This document shows positions 32,567 to 41,219 of a stretch of DNA of 42,144 nucleotides, piece by piece. The translations under genes were made by a program, and so were the position numbers. Source of the stretch: CAZXNF01 sp050741255. Its GTDB lineage: Bacteria; Pseudomonadota; Gammaproteobacteria; Burkholderiales; SG8-41. The DNA lies in assembly GCA_050741255.1 (NCBI GenBank), contig JBOIEQ010000018.1, positions 1 to 42,144 on the forward strand. Reading direction: 5' to 3'. The notes below the pieces were generated by a model. The model ran no database searches. It saw only the letters and a list, made by a program, of their open reading frames with translations, and had not been told where the DNA came from. The first letter of the stretch is position 1; the number at the start of each line of letters is the position of its first letter.

Positions 32567-33576
32567 AGCTCAGTCACTGGATCGTCAAACCCCTGCGCTG
32601 GCTGGGCGTGCTCCTCAAGTTCCTGTTTCGGGTGCTGGTGCTTGCCTGGGCGAGCCTTGCGATCTACTACTCGAACCTGCCGTGGCCGACGGCGCGGCTG
32701 GTGCTGGCGGTGCTTTTCGCCCTGTTCGGCATCTGGGCGCTGTGGATCGCGCGCCGGCCGCGCGGCACCCTGATCTTCGCGGGGGCGTTCGTCCTGCTGA
32801 TCGGTTGGTGGATGACCATCCAGCCCTCGCACGAGCGTCCGTGGCGGCCGGAAGTGGCGGTGATGCCGCGGGCCGTGATCGACGGCGACCGCGTGCGCAT
32901 CATCAATTATCGTAACTTCGAGTTCCGCTCGCGCGACGATTTCACGCCGCGCTACGAAGAGCGTGAATTCCTGCTGTCGCACCTGACGGGCGTCGATTTC
33001 TATGTCTCGTACTGGAAGGAAGGGCCGGTCGGGCACACCTTCCTCAGCTTCATGTTCGACAACGCGCCGCCGCTCAGCATGTCCATCGAGACGCGGCCGG
33101 AGGTGGGCGAGGGCTTCGATCCGCTCGCCTCGCTGTTCAAGCAGTTCGAGCTGATCTACGTGGTGGGCGACGAGCGCGACCTCGTCCGCCTGCGCACCAA
33201 TTTCCGGGACGAGGATGTGTATCTGTACCGCCTGAACATCCCGCCCGCGGCCGCGCGCCAACTGTTGCTGGTCTACCTCAAGCGCATCAACCAGCTGGCC
33301 GACAAGGCGGAGTTCTACCATCTGCTGACCGACAGCTGCACGATCAACATCGTGCGCTACGCGAACGCCGCCGGGCGCGTAGGACGGCTCAACATCCGAC
33401 ACGTGCTGAACGGCTGGTTCGACCGCTATCTCTACCGCGCGGGCTGGATCGACACCACGCTGTCGTTCGACGAGCTGCGCCGGCGCTCGCACATCAACGA
33501 GGCGTCTATCGCCGCCGGCGACGGGCCGGACTACTACGACCGCATCCGCAAGGATTTGCCTACGGTCAAGCCTTGA
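32563..33576 (+). CDS. DUF4105 (Lnb N-terminal periplasmic domain) membrane protein
   Basis: A 337-residue inner-membrane protein with three N-terminal hydrophobic segments (about 12-34, 44-63 and 69-87) and a periplasmic DUF4105 domain. The NlpC/P60-like pair is visible as H158 (VGHTFLSF) and C259 (TDSCTINIVR). DUF4105 is the catalytic part of Lnb, a lipoprotein acyl-transfer enzyme of Gram-positive bacteria; in proteobacteria its role is not established. Coupled to the amidohydrolase by an ATGA overlap; its 3' end overlaps the convergent LysR gene by 11 bp. Confidence 0.88.
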   Translation: MKLSHWIVKPLRWLGVLLKFLFRVLVLAWASLAIYYSNLPWPTARLVLAVLFALFGIWALWIARRPRGTLIFAGAFVLLIGWWMTIQPSHERPWRPEVAVMPRAVIDGDRVRIINYRNFEFRSRDDFTPRYEEREFLLSHLTGVDFYVSYWKEGPVGHTFLSFMFDNAPPLSMSIETRPEVGEGFDPLASLFKQFELIYVVGDERDLVRLRTNFRDEDVYLYRLNIPPAAARQLLLVYLKRINQLADKAEFYHLLTDSCTINIVRYANAAGRVGRLNIRHVLNGWFDRYLYRAGWIDTTLSFDELRRRSHINEASIAAGDGPDYYDRIRKDLPTVKP

Positions 33577-34483
33577 GGCTGCCGGGGTTCAGCGTTTTGT
33601 CTTCCCGCAGCGTCGCCACCAGCAGGTCAACGAACGTGCGCACTTTCGCGGAGGCCTGACGGCCCTCGCGGTGCAGGACGTGGATCGGCAGCGGTGCCGG
33701 TTCGTATTCGCTCAGCACCACCTTCAGTTGGCCAGAGGCCAGGTGGGGGCCGATCTGGTACGACAGCAGGCGCGTGACGCCAAATCCTTCCAGCGCGGCT
33801 GCGATCGCGGACTCATTGTTGGTGACGGTCAGGCGTGGGTTGAGTTTTACCCCGACCGGCCTCTTGCCCTCGAAGTAACGCCACTCCGCGGACGGCGACA
33901 CCGGGCTGGCCGACACGATGGTGTGCTTTGCGAGATCGGCGGCCACGTGGGGAATGCCATGCGCCTTGAAGTACTTCGGTGACGCGCAGGTCACGCGGCG
34001 GACGTGACCGACGCCGATGGCTTTCATGCTGGAGTCGGGCAATTCGCCGATGCGGACGCCGACATCCAGTCCTTCCTCCAGCAGGTTGACCACCCGGTCC
34101 AGCAGCAGCGCCGACAGCGTCACCTCGGGATAACGGCGCAGATACTGGACGACGACCGGCATGACGAACAGCCGGCCGAACAGCACGGGCGCGGTGATCG
34201 CAAGCTGGCCGCGTGGCGCGGCGTGGGTTCCCGCGGCGCTTTCGTCGATTTCGTCCGCCTCCGCCAGGAGGCGGCGGGCGTTGTCGAGATAGCGCCCGCC
34301 CGCATCCGTCACGCGCACGAGGCGGGTGGTGCGGGTGAGCAGCTTCACGCCCAGGCGCTGCTCGAGCGCCGCGACCGCCCGGGTGACGGCCGGGGGCGAG
34401 AGGCCCAGCTTGCGTGCACCGCCAGCGAAGCTTTCCGCCTCGGCCACGGCCACATAGACGGCCATGGCGTGGAATCGATCCAT
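33566..34483 (-). CDS. LysR-family transcriptional regulator
   Basis: A 305-residue regulator of the DsdC/CrgA-like subgroup (DRFHAMAVYVAVAEAESF, recognition helix in LSPPAVTRAVAALE), with effector domain from ~90. The start at 34483 follows AAAGGAA. It is divergent from the AhpD-like and PPOX-family genes, a pairing common in proteobacteria, so they are its probable targets. Confidence 0.94.
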   Translation of the reverse strand: MDRFHAMAVYVAVAEAESFAGGARKLGLSPPAVTRAVAALEQRLGVKLLTRTTRLVRVTDAGGRYLDNARRLLAEADEIDESAAGTHAAPRGQLAITAPVLFGRLFVMPVVVQYLRRYPEVTLSALLLDRVVNLLEEGLDVGVRIGELPDSSMKAIGVGHVRRVTCASPKYFKAHGIPHVAADLAKHTIVSASPVSPSAEWRYFEGKRPVGVKLNPRLTVTNNESAIAAALEGFGVTRLLSYQIGPHLASGQLKVVLSEYEPAPLPIHVLHREGRQASAKVRTFVDLLVATLREDKTLNPGSLKA

Positions 34484-34492
34484 AACTGTTCC

Positions 34493-34517
34493 TTTATACG
34501 AAACAATAAATTGCAAT
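34493..34517. promoter_or_regulatory. Probable LysR binding/promoter region
   Basis: The divergent gap is unusually AT-rich. It holds TTTAT-N8-ATAAA (34493-34510) overlapping a palindromic ATTGCAAT (34510-34517), shapes compatible with LysR boxes beside the regulator start. Confidence 0.4.
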
Positions 34518-34618
34518 AAATGAATATTCTTCTTTTTTATGGAATTAGGCAAAGTGGCGTCCATTCGCAGCCCACCACGCCGCGAACCAACCCTACCTCC
34601 AGCCCAAAGGAAGCCGCC

Positions 34619-35167
34619 ATGACCCGCATCTCGATTCCTGCCGCCGACCAAACCCCCGCCGCGACGCGTCCGCTGCTCGACGCTGTCCACAAGCAACTGG
34701 GCGTCGTCCCCAATCTGATGAAGGTGCTGGGCAACAGCCCGGCCGCGCTGGGTGGCTATCTCGGCCTCAACGCCACCATCGGCAAAGGCGCGCTCGGCGT
34801 AAAGACCGGCGAGCGCATCGCGCTGACGATCGCCGAAATCAACGGCTGCAACTACTGCCTCGCCGCGCATGCCTACCTCGGCAAAAACGTCGCCAAGCTG
34901 GACGACGCGGAAATCGCGGCCAACCGCGGCGGCACGTCGGGCGACCCGAAAGCGGAAGCCGCAGTGCGCTTTGCGGCACGCGTGGCGCGCGAACGGGGCC
35001 ATGTGTCGGACGCCGACGTGCAGGCAGTCAAGGCCGCGGGCTACACCGATGGAGAGGTCATGGAAATCGTGGTTCATGTCGCGCTCAACACGTTGACCAA
35101 CTACGTCAACGAGGTGGCGCAGACCGAGATCGACTTTCCCCAGGTGCAGCAACTGCGCGCAGCCTGA
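34619..35167 (+). CDS. AhpD-like carboxymuconolactone decarboxylase family protein
   Basis: A 182-residue alkylhydroperoxidase D-like protein. The redox pair C77-NY-C80 with H84 (CNYCLAAH) matches the AhpD-type active site, so peroxidase activity is more likely than lactone decarboxylation. Start at 34619 has AAAGGAA upstream; the open frame begins at 34520 but that part lacks support. First gene of a likely two-gene unit controlled by the divergent LysR protein. Confidence 0.92.
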   Translation: MTRISIPAADQTPAATRPLLDAVHKQLGVVPNLMKVLGNSPAALGGYLGLNATIGKGALGVKTGERIALTIAEINGCNYCLAAHAYLGKNVAKLDDAEIAANRGGTSGDPKAEAAVRFAARVARERGHVSDADVQAVKAAGYTDGEVMEIVVHVALNTLTNYVNEVAQTEIDFPQVQQLRAA

Positions 35168-35182
35168 GTGATCCGACGAAGG

Positions 35183-35202
35183 GGCGCCGGCAGCCCGGCG
35201 CC
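35183..35202. repeat. GC-rich hairpin between AhpD-like and PPOX genes
   Basis: GGCGCCGG, loop CAGC, CCGGCGCC: a perfect 8-bp stem without a following T-run. It may tune expression between the two genes. Confidence 0.4.
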
Positions 35203-35235
35203 TCTCGTGCCGCATTCCACAAACCAGTTCAGACG

Positions 35236-35862
35236 ATGATGGAACAACTTCAAATCCCCAGCGACATCGCCTTCTCGCCGGCCGTGAAGACCATTCAATC
35301 CCGCAAAGGCTCGCGCCGGGCCTACGCGAAGATGGAAGAAAACGCGGGCTGGGCCACCACGATCACGCCGGATCTGGCGGAATTCGTCGGCGAGCAGACC
35401 AGCGTGTTCCTTGGCACCGCCAACGCGGCCGGCCAGCCGTACATCCAGCACCGTGGCGGCCCGCCGGGGTTTCTGCAGATGCTCGACGACAAAACGATCG
35501 CGTTCGCGGACTTCAGGGGGAACCGGCAGTTCATCACCGCCGGCAACCTGGCCGAAAATCCCAAGGCGCACCTGTTCCTGATGGATTACCAGCATCAGCG
35601 CCGTGTGAAAATCTGGGGCACGGCGAAAGTCATCGAGGACGATCCGGCGCTGCTGGCGCGGCTGATGCCCGCCGGTTACAAAGCGCGGGGCGAGCAGGCG
35701 ATCGTGTTTCACGTTGAAGCGTGGGATGCCAACTGCCCGCAGCATATCCCGCAGCGCTTCGAGGCCGCGGACGTCGAGAAGGCGCTGGGACAACGCGATG
35801 CGCGCATCGCGGAGCTTGAGGCGGAGGTCGCCCGCCTGAAAGGCGTTGCCAAGCCCTTATAA
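35236..35862 (+). CDS. Pyridoxamine 5'-phosphate oxidase family FMN-binding protein
   Basis: A 208-residue split-barrel flavoprotein. Family features: FVGEQTSVFLGTANAAGQPYIQHRGGPPGF (landmarks FLGTAN and QHRGGPPGF at ~57-79), then DFRGNRQFITAGNL and a KIWGTAKVIED strand. The C-terminal ~30 residues (RIAELEAEVARLKG) form a short coiled coil, not part of the core. In this subgroup the genes often sit with LysR and peroxidase-like genes and are thought to reduce flavin or small electrophiles; the reaction here is unknown. Confidence 0.88.
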   Translation: MMEQLQIPSDIAFSPAVKTIQSRKGSRRAYAKMEENAGWATTITPDLAEFVGEQTSVFLGTANAAGQPYIQHRGGPPGFLQMLDDKTIAFADFRGNRQFITAGNLAENPKAHLFLMDYQHQRRVKIWGTAKVIEDDPALLARLMPAGYKARGEQAIVFHVEAWDANCPQHIPQRFEAADVEKALGQRDARIAELEAEVARLKGVAKPL

Positions 35863-35883
35863 TGGCTGCAGGAGGAGTTCACC

Positions 35884-36882
35884 ATGACGATACGGGGAAA
35901 CCGTACGCCCTTGCCCGCGGCCGCAACAGTGTTCGCCATGTTCGCCACGCTCGGCACCCTCGCGCCCTTGTCCGGCTTCGCGCAGACCTTCCCCTGGCGA
36001 CCGATCCGGGTTGTCGTGCCCTATCCGCCGGGCGGCGCCAACGACACGGTGATGCGCCTGCTTTCGCCGGGGCTGACGGAACTGCTCGGGCAGCAGGTCG
36101 TCATCGACAATCGCGGCGGCGGCAACACCATCATCGGTTCCGAACTCGTGGCGAGGGCGGCGCCCGACGGCCACACGCTGCTGATGATCGCCGCGGGCCA
36201 TGCGATCAATCCCAGCCTGTACCCCAAACTGCCTTACGACACCGCGCGCGATTTCACGCCGGTCGTGCTGATCGGCGACGGCGCCTACGTGCTGGTCGCG
36301 CATCCGTCGTCGGGCATCTCGTCGGTGCCCGAGCTGATCGCGGCGGCGAAGGCGAAGCCCGGGCAGGTGGCGTACGCGTCGTCGAGCATCGGCAATTTCA
36401 CGCACTTGGCCGCGGAACTGTTCAGTTCCATGGCGGGCGTGAAGATGCTGCACGTGCCGTACAAGGGCGGCGGCCCGGCCATGCTCGACCTGCTGGCGGG
36501 TCGGGTGGCCATCTTCTTCTCGACGGTGGCCGTCGCGCGCCCGCACATCCAGAGCAACCGCATCAAGGCGCTCGGGGTGACGACGCCCAAGCGCAGCGTG
36601 GCGCTGCCCGAGGTGCCGACGATCGCGGAAGCGGGCTTGCCAGGTTACGCCGCGAGCGGATGGTACGGCCTGGTTGCGCCGACCGGCACGCCACGGGCGG
36701 CCATCGAGAAGGTCAACGGCGCCGTCCGCACGGTGATCCGGCCCGCCGAGATGAAGGAGAAGCTCGCGGGCGTCGGCGTGGAAGCGGCGGATGCCACGCC
36801 GGCCCAGTTCGGCGAGCTGATCCTCACCGACATGGCGAAGTGGGACAAGATCGTCCGGCCGCTGAAGATCACGCCGGAGTAG
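35884..36882 (+). CDS. Bug/TctC-family periplasmic receptor
   Basis: A 332-residue receptor with GGAGGAG before the ATG. Long signal peptide of ~35 residues ending SGFAQ. Canonical PPGGAND loop, DGHTLLMIAAGHAIN (histidine for tyrosine after DG), HVPYKGGGPAM and IAEAGLPGYA. It lies 21 bp after the PPOX-family gene and ends at an intrinsic terminator, so it may be the last gene of the LysR-controlled unit. Confidence 0.94.
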   Translation: MTIRGNRTPLPAAATVFAMFATLGTLAPLSGFAQTFPWRPIRVVVPYPPGGANDTVMRLLSPGLTELLGQQVVIDNRGGGNTIIGSELVARAAPDGHTLLMIAAGHAINPSLYPKLPYDTARDFTPVVLIGDGAYVLVAHPSSGISSVPELIAAAKAKPGQVAYASSSIGNFTHLAAELFSSMAGVKMLHVPYKGGGPAMLDLLAGRVAIFFSTVAVARPHIQSNRIKALGVTTPKRSVALPEVPTIAEAGLPGYAASGWYGLVAPTGTPRAAIEKVNGAVRTVIRPAEMKEKLAGVGVEAADATPAQFGELILTDMAKWDKIVRPLKITPE

Positions 36883-36900
36883 TCGGCCCGGACGGACGTA

Positions 36901-36929
36901 AAAAAGCCCGGCTTGCCGCCGGGCTTTTT
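36901..36929. terminator. Bidirectional intrinsic terminator
   Basis: AAAAA-GCCCGGC, loop TTGCC, GCCGGGC-TTTTT. The A and T runs on both sides let it stop transcription from both converging genes, the Bug gene and the DEAD-box helicase gene. Confidence 0.93.
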
Positions 36930-36948
36930 GTTGGCGTCGGGCCACTGC

Positions 36949-38298
36949 CTAGTAAGCGGCCGCCCTGGGTTTGCCGCGCCCGCGGAAACCGCCGAAGGAC
37001 TTGCCGGCCGGTTTACCCGAGCCGCTCTTGCCGTAGCCGCCATGGCCACGATCGCCGCCGGCACCTTCACGTCCGCCCGCGGGCTTGCCGAAACGGTTGC
37101 TGGTGCTGGGACGGCGCCCCATCGGCCGCGAGCTCGGCGGCTTTTTGGAAAACTCGCGCTGCTTCGGCTCCAGGCCTTCGATCACCGTGATCGCGATCGG
37201 CTGCGCGGTGAAGCGCTCGATGGACTTCACCAGGTAGTGATCGCGCACGTTCGCGAAGCTGATGGCGACGCCGTTGCGGCCCGCGCGGCCGGTGCGGCCG
37301 ATGCGGTGCACGTAATCCTCGGCCTGGTTGGGCAGGTCGTAGTTGATGACGTGCGAGATGCCCTGCACGTCGATGCCGCGCGCGGCGACGTCGGTGGCCA
37401 CCAGCACGCGCAGCGAACCGCGGCGCAGCGCCGTCAACGTGCGGGTGCGGGCGCCCTGGTTCATGTCGCCGTGCAGCGCGGCGGCGGAGAAGCCCTGCCG
37501 GTGCAGACCCTGGGCGAGGTCATCGGCAGCGCGCTTGGTCGAGGTGAACACGATGGCCTGGTTCAGCTCGGTGTCGCGCAGCAGGTGCTCGAGGAGCCGC
37601 GTCTTGTGGCCCATGTCGTCGGCGAAGTGCAGGCGCTGTTCGATGTTGGCGTGCGGCGTCTGCTGGCTGTCCACCGCGATGCGCACCGGGTCCTTCAGCA
37701 GCGCAGCGGCGAGGCGAACGATCGCCGGTTCCATCGTGGCGGAGAAGAGCATGGTCTGGCGGGTGGCCGGTGTTTTGCCGACGATGGCTTCGAGGTCGTC
37801 CTTGAAGCCCATGTCGAGCATGCGGTCGGCTTCGTCCAGCACCAGCAACTGGATGCGGGAGAGGTCCACGCGGCCGGAATTCATCTGGTCGAGGAGCCGG
37901 CCCGGCGTCGCCACCAGGATGTCCACGCCCGCGCGCAGCAGCTTGATTTGCAGCGGGTAGGGCATGCCGCCGACCACCGAGATGGTCTTGATGTGGCGCA
38001 TCTTGCGGCCGTACGTTTCGGCGGCCTGCGTGACCTGCGCCGACAGCTCGCGCGTCGGCGTCAGCACCAGCACGCGCGGGCCGCGGCCGGCAACGGCGTG
38101 CGGCTGCGTGAGCAGTTGCAGCGCGGGCAGCATGAAGGCGGCGGTCTTGCCGCTGCCGGTTTGCGAAGAGACCATGAGGTCGCGTCCGGCGAGTGCTTCC
38201 GGGATGGCGCGGCCCTGGACGGCGGTGGGGTCGGTATAGCCCGCGTCGGCAATGGCCTCGCGGATCGGGGCGGCGAGCCCCAAGTCTTCAAACTTCAT
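36949..38298 (-). CDS. DEAD-box ATP-dependent RNA helicase (RhlE-like)
   Basis: A 449-residue RNA helicase. Motifs in order: Q motif with F3 (KFEDLGL...DPTAVQ), I SSQTGSGKT (44-52), Ia PTRELS, Ib TPGR, II DEAD (155-158), III SAT (186-188), IV VFTSTK, V ATDVAARGID and VI HRIGRTGR. After ~385 a Gly/Arg/Lys-rich tail (GGREGAGGDRGHGG...) gives non-specific RNA binding, as in RhlE-type proteins that remodel ribosome precursors or aid RNA decay. A ~300-nt leader is predicted upstream. Chromosomal housekeeping-type gene in an otherwise accessory region. Confidence 0.95.
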   Translation of the reverse strand: MKFEDLGLAAPIREAIADAGYTDPTAVQGRAIPEALAGRDLMVSSQTGSGKTAAFMLPALQLLTQPHAVAGRGPRVLVLTPTRELSAQVTQAAETYGRKMRHIKTISVVGGMPYPLQIKLLRAGVDILVATPGRLLDQMNSGRVDLSRIQLLVLDEADRMLDMGFKDDLEAIVGKTPATRQTMLFSATMEPAIVRLAAALLKDPVRIAVDSQQTPHANIEQRLHFADDMGHKTRLLEHLLRDTELNQAIVFTSTKRAADDLAQGLHRQGFSAAALHGDMNQGARTRTLTALRRGSLRVLVATDVAARGIDVQGISHVINYDLPNQAEDYVHRIGRTGRAGRNGVAISFANVRDHYLVKSIERFTAQPIAITVIEGLEPKQREFSKKPPSSRPMGRRPSTSNRFGKPAGGREGAGGDRGHGGYGKSGSGKPAGKSFGGFRGRGKPRAAAY

Positions 38299-38491
38299 TT
38301 TCAGTTTTCCCGCGCGCCCATTCCGGTGGACGCGCTAACACCACGATTGCGAAAGGCGCGCCGTCCGCGGGCGGAAGCGGATGCGTACTGCACGCGAGGG
38401 GCGCACAGCAGTCGGCGGGCCAAAACACCGGCACCAACCGAATCGCAATCCTTGAGGAAAACCGGAGAAGGTTTACAGCAGGAACGCAGCA

Positions 38492-38513
38492 GGAAGACTC
38501 AGAACCGTCTTCC
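38492..38513 (-). promoter_or_regulatory. Stem-loop in the helicase leader
   Basis: GGAAGAC and GTCTTCC form a perfect 7-bp stem around an 8-base loop, within the predicted 5' leader about 200 nt before the helicase start codon. Possible mRNA-structure control. Confidence 0.4.
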
Positions 38514-38603
38514 GGGGAGGTCAGGGACGATGAACGAGTAAAACAGCGCTGCGCACACCCTCAAAACATCTTTAAAACACGGATGCTGCATCGCACAAAC
38601 CGG

Positions 38604-38632
38604 AGTATACGCGAGTCCCGGCGAATTCCCAA
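38604..38632 (-). promoter_or_regulatory. Predicted promoter of the DEAD-box helicase gene
   Basis: On the minus strand: TTGGGA (38632-38627), 17-bp spacer, TATACT (38609-38604). The -10 is five of six consensus, the -35 four of six. Transcription would begin near 38597, about 300 nt before the start codon. Confidence 0.6.
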
Positions 38633-38749
38633 CCCCTGCCCGCAGGGGGGAGAACGGGTCCTGTACGGCGCGGGTCCCAAGGCTGGGCGTCGAGTTTGCT
38701 ATCCTCGACCTGGAACGCGAAATGAGCGCGGAATGAGACGGGAAAACAC

Positions 38750-39982
38750 ATGAACAAAGACCTGAACGCCTACAACATCTTCGACCTGCGGGACCTGGCG
38801 CTCAAGCGCGTCCCGAAAGGGCTCTTCGAGTTCGTCGACCGCGGCACCGAGGACGAGATCTCGCTGAAGAACAACCGCTCGGTCTTCGACGGCATCCGCT
38901 TCAAGCCGCGCACGATGGTGGACGTCTCCAAGCGCAACCAGGACACCACGATCTTCGGCGTCAAGCACAAGATGCCGCTGGTGATCGCGCCGACCGGCAC
39001 CGCCGGCCTGATGTGGTACGAGGGCGAACTCGCGCTGGCCCGCGCCGCCAAGGCGGCCGGCATCCCCTTCACGCTGGCGACCGGCTCGATGACCGCGATG
39101 GAGCGCGTAGCCAAGGAAGCCGGCGGCGAGCTCTGGTTCCAGCTTTACATGTGGCCCGACCGCGCGCTGTCGCACGAACTGGTCAACCGCGCCAAGGACG
39201 CCGGCTACAAGGCGCTGGTGGTGACGGTGGACGGCGTGTCGTCCGGCAATCGCGAATACAACATCCGCAACGGCTTCACGATTCCGTTCTCGTTCTCGGT
39301 CCGCAACGTGACGGACATGGTGACGCATCCCCGCTGGCTGATCGGCACGATGCTGCGCTACCTGGTGACGACCGGCATGCCCATGTATGCGAACTACCCG
39401 GCGGTGGCGAAGGCCAAGATGACCGCGGGCCCGATGGGCCGCTCCAGCCTGCGTTCGGACTCGATCAGCTGGCCCGACCTCGACGCGCTGCGCAAGATCT
39501 GGCCGCACAAGCTGATCGTGAAGGGCATGCTCGATCCGGAGGATGCAGTGAAGGCGGTCGAACACGGCGCCGACGGCATCGACGTGTCCAACCACGGCGG
39601 GCGCAACCTCGACGGCATCGTGTCGCCGATCGAGGCGTTGCCGGACATCGTGGACGCGGTGGGCAGCCGGGCGACGGTCTTCATGGACAGCGGCATCCGG
39701 CGCGGCAGTGACGTGGTGAAGGCGCTGGCGCTCGGCGCGAATGCGTGCATGGTCGGCCGTTCCACCCTGTACGGCGTGGCCGCCGGCGGCGAAGCGGGGG
39801 CTGCGCGCGCGCTGGAAATCTACCGCGACGAGATCAGCCGAAACATCGCGCTGCTCGGCTGCCGCAGCCTGGCGGAACTCGGGCCGCAGTACCTGAAGTT
39901 CGTCGATCCGACGTTGAGGGCGCCGAAGAGTTTCCGCGGCGCCGTGCGTGCCGCGCCGGAACCGAAGACGGCGGAAGCGTGA
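38750..39982 (+). CDS. FMN-dependent alpha-hydroxyacid dehydrogenase/oxidase (LldD-like)
   Basis: A 410-residue flavoprotein that oxidises L-2-hydroxy acids such as lactate or mandelate. The signature SNHGGRNLDG gives the catalytic H282; VIAPTGTAGLMW, the LYMW strand, KGMLDPEDA and DSGIRRGSDVVKALALGANA (landmarks DSGIRRG and ALGANA) build the FMN site. Length is at the upper end of the family. The downstream MFS gene probably overlaps its 3' end. Which hydroxyacid is used is not visible. Confidence 0.93.
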   Translation: MNKDLNAYNIFDLRDLALKRVPKGLFEFVDRGTEDEISLKNNRSVFDGIRFKPRTMVDVSKRNQDTTIFGVKHKMPLVIAPTGTAGLMWYEGELALARAAKAAGIPFTLATGSMTAMERVAKEAGGELWFQLYMWPDRALSHELVNRAKDAGYKALVVTVDGVSSGNREYNIRNGFTIPFSFSVRNVTDMVTHPRWLIGTMLRYLVTTGMPMYANYPAVAKAKMTAGPMGRSSLRSDSISWPDLDALRKIWPHKLIVKGMLDPEDAVKAVEHGADGIDVSNHGGRNLDGIVSPIEALPDIVDAVGSRATVFMDSGIRRGSDVVKALALGANACMVGRSTLYGVAAGGEAGAARALEIYRDEISRNIALLGCRSLAELGPQYLKFVDPTLRAPKSFRGAVRAAPEPKTAEA

Positions 39983-41219
39983 CCTGCTGAATTCGCGTGC
40001 CCCGGAACCTGGCACTGCCGGGATTCCGTTCTTCACCCGCTACTGGCTGGGCGACACCGGCGCCGTCCTCGCCTACCAGATGCTGGTCGTGGCCGTCGGC
40101 TGGCAGGTCTACGACCTGACCAACAGCGCGATGAGCCTGGGCCTGATCGGGCTCGCGCAGTTCCTTCCGCAATTTCTGCTCGCGCTGGTGGTGGGCCAGG
40201 TGGCCGACCGCTACGACCGCAAGTGGGTCTCCATGATCTGCATGCTGGTCCAGTGCGTGCTCGCCGCGCTGATGGCGGCCGGCAGTTACACCGGCCGTTT
40301 GAGCAGCGAAGCCATCTACGTCTGCGCCTTCCTGATCGGCGCCGCGCAGGCGTTTCAGTCTCCCACCATGAAATCCATGCTGCCGGCGTTGGTCGGCGAG
40401 GACCGGCTGGCCAAATATATCGCCTGGAGCACGGGGGCGCGCAAGGGTGCGGTCGTGATCGGCCCGGTGCTCGGCGGTTTCGTTTATCTGCTGGGGGTCG
40501 ATGCGGTGTACGCCGTGAGCGCGCTTGTCTTTCTCGTGGCCGGCATCCTCATCGCCGGCATCCGCCTGCCGTCGAACGTGCTCGCCTTTCAGCGCATGAC
40601 GCTGAAGTTCGTGTTCGGCGGCATCCATTACATCCGCGGCAACCGCCTCGTGCTTGGGGCCATTTCCATGGACCTGTTCGCGACGCTGCTCGGCGGCGCC
40701 ACGGCGCTGCTGCCGATCTACGCACGGGACATCCTGCAGACGGGGCCGTGGGGCCTTGGCATCCTGCTCTCGGCGCCGGCCGTCGGTGCGCTCCTGATGT
40801 CGGTTTGCCTGGTCCGGTGGCCTCTCAAGCGGCACGTCGGGCGCGTGCTGATGGCGTCGGTGGCGGCGTTCGGCGCCGCGACGGTCGTATTCGGCCTGTC
40901 GACTTCGCTGCCGCTGTCGCTCGCGGCGCTGATGGTGCTGGGCGCGGCCGACATGATCAGCATGGTGATCCGCGCGTCATTGGTGCAGCTGGAAACGCCG
41001 GACGCCATGCGCGGCCGCGTCAACGCGGTCAACTCGTTGTTCACCGGCACGTCCAACCAGCTCGGCCAGTTCGAGTCCGGCGTCACCGCGGCGTGGTTCG
41101 GTACGGTGCCGTCCGTCGTGATCGGCGGCATCGGCGCCCTGCTGGTGGTGGCGCTGTGGATGCGCCTGTTCCCGGGTCTGGCGCGGCGCGACCGCCTGAA
41201 AGAACCGGCTTCGCCGTAA
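39948..41219 (+). CDS. MFS transporter (EntS/MFS_3-like)
   Basis: A 423-residue multi-pass transporter with about 12 hydrophobic segments; the first contains YWLGDTGAVLAYQMLVVAV and is followed by the loop GQVADRYDRK. The family resembles EntS-type exporters. The start is uncertain: ATG 39948 is the only ordinary start codon before the first membrane segment, overlaps the preceding gene by 35 bp and adds an arginine-rich leader (MPRRNRRRRKRD); a rare CTG start at 39983 or 39986 is possible. Likely co-transcribed with the hydroxyacid dehydrogenase. Confidence 0.9.
   Translation: MPRRNRRRRKRDLLNSRAPEPGTAGIPFFTRYWLGDTGAVLAYQMLVVAVGWQVYDLTNSAMSLGLIGLAQFLPQFLLALVVGQVADRYDRKWVSMICMLVQCVLAALMAAGSYTGRLSSEAIYVCAFLIGAAQAFQSPTMKSMLPALVGEDRLAKYIAWSTGARKGAVVIGPVLGGFVYLLGVDAVYAVSALVFLVAGILIAGIRLPSNVLAFQRMTLKFVFGGIHYIRGNRLVLGAISMDLFATLLGGATALLPIYARDILQTGPWGLGILLSAPAVGALLMSVCLVRWPLKRHVGRVLMASVAAFGAATVVFGLSTSLPLSLAALMVLGAADMISMVIRASLVQLETPDAMRGRVNAVNSLFTGTSNQLGQFESGVTAAWFGTVPSVVIGGIGALLVVALWMRLFPGLARRDRLKEPASP

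Larger units (their letters stand above)
38299..38749. other. Gene-free region with helicase leader and promoter
   Basis: Between the divergent helicase and hydroxyacid dehydrogenase genes. It holds the predicted minus-strand promoter (38604-38632), a leader of about 300 nt with a stem-loop at 38492-38513, and the short plus-strand upstream region of the dehydrogenase gene. No protein-coding frame here looks real. Leaders of this length are known for cold-regulated DEAD-box helicase genes. Confidence 0.55.

Noticed and set aside
36913..38541. 542-codon open frame opposite the helicase gene
   Set aside because: Antisense shadow of a gene with every DEAD-box motif intact.
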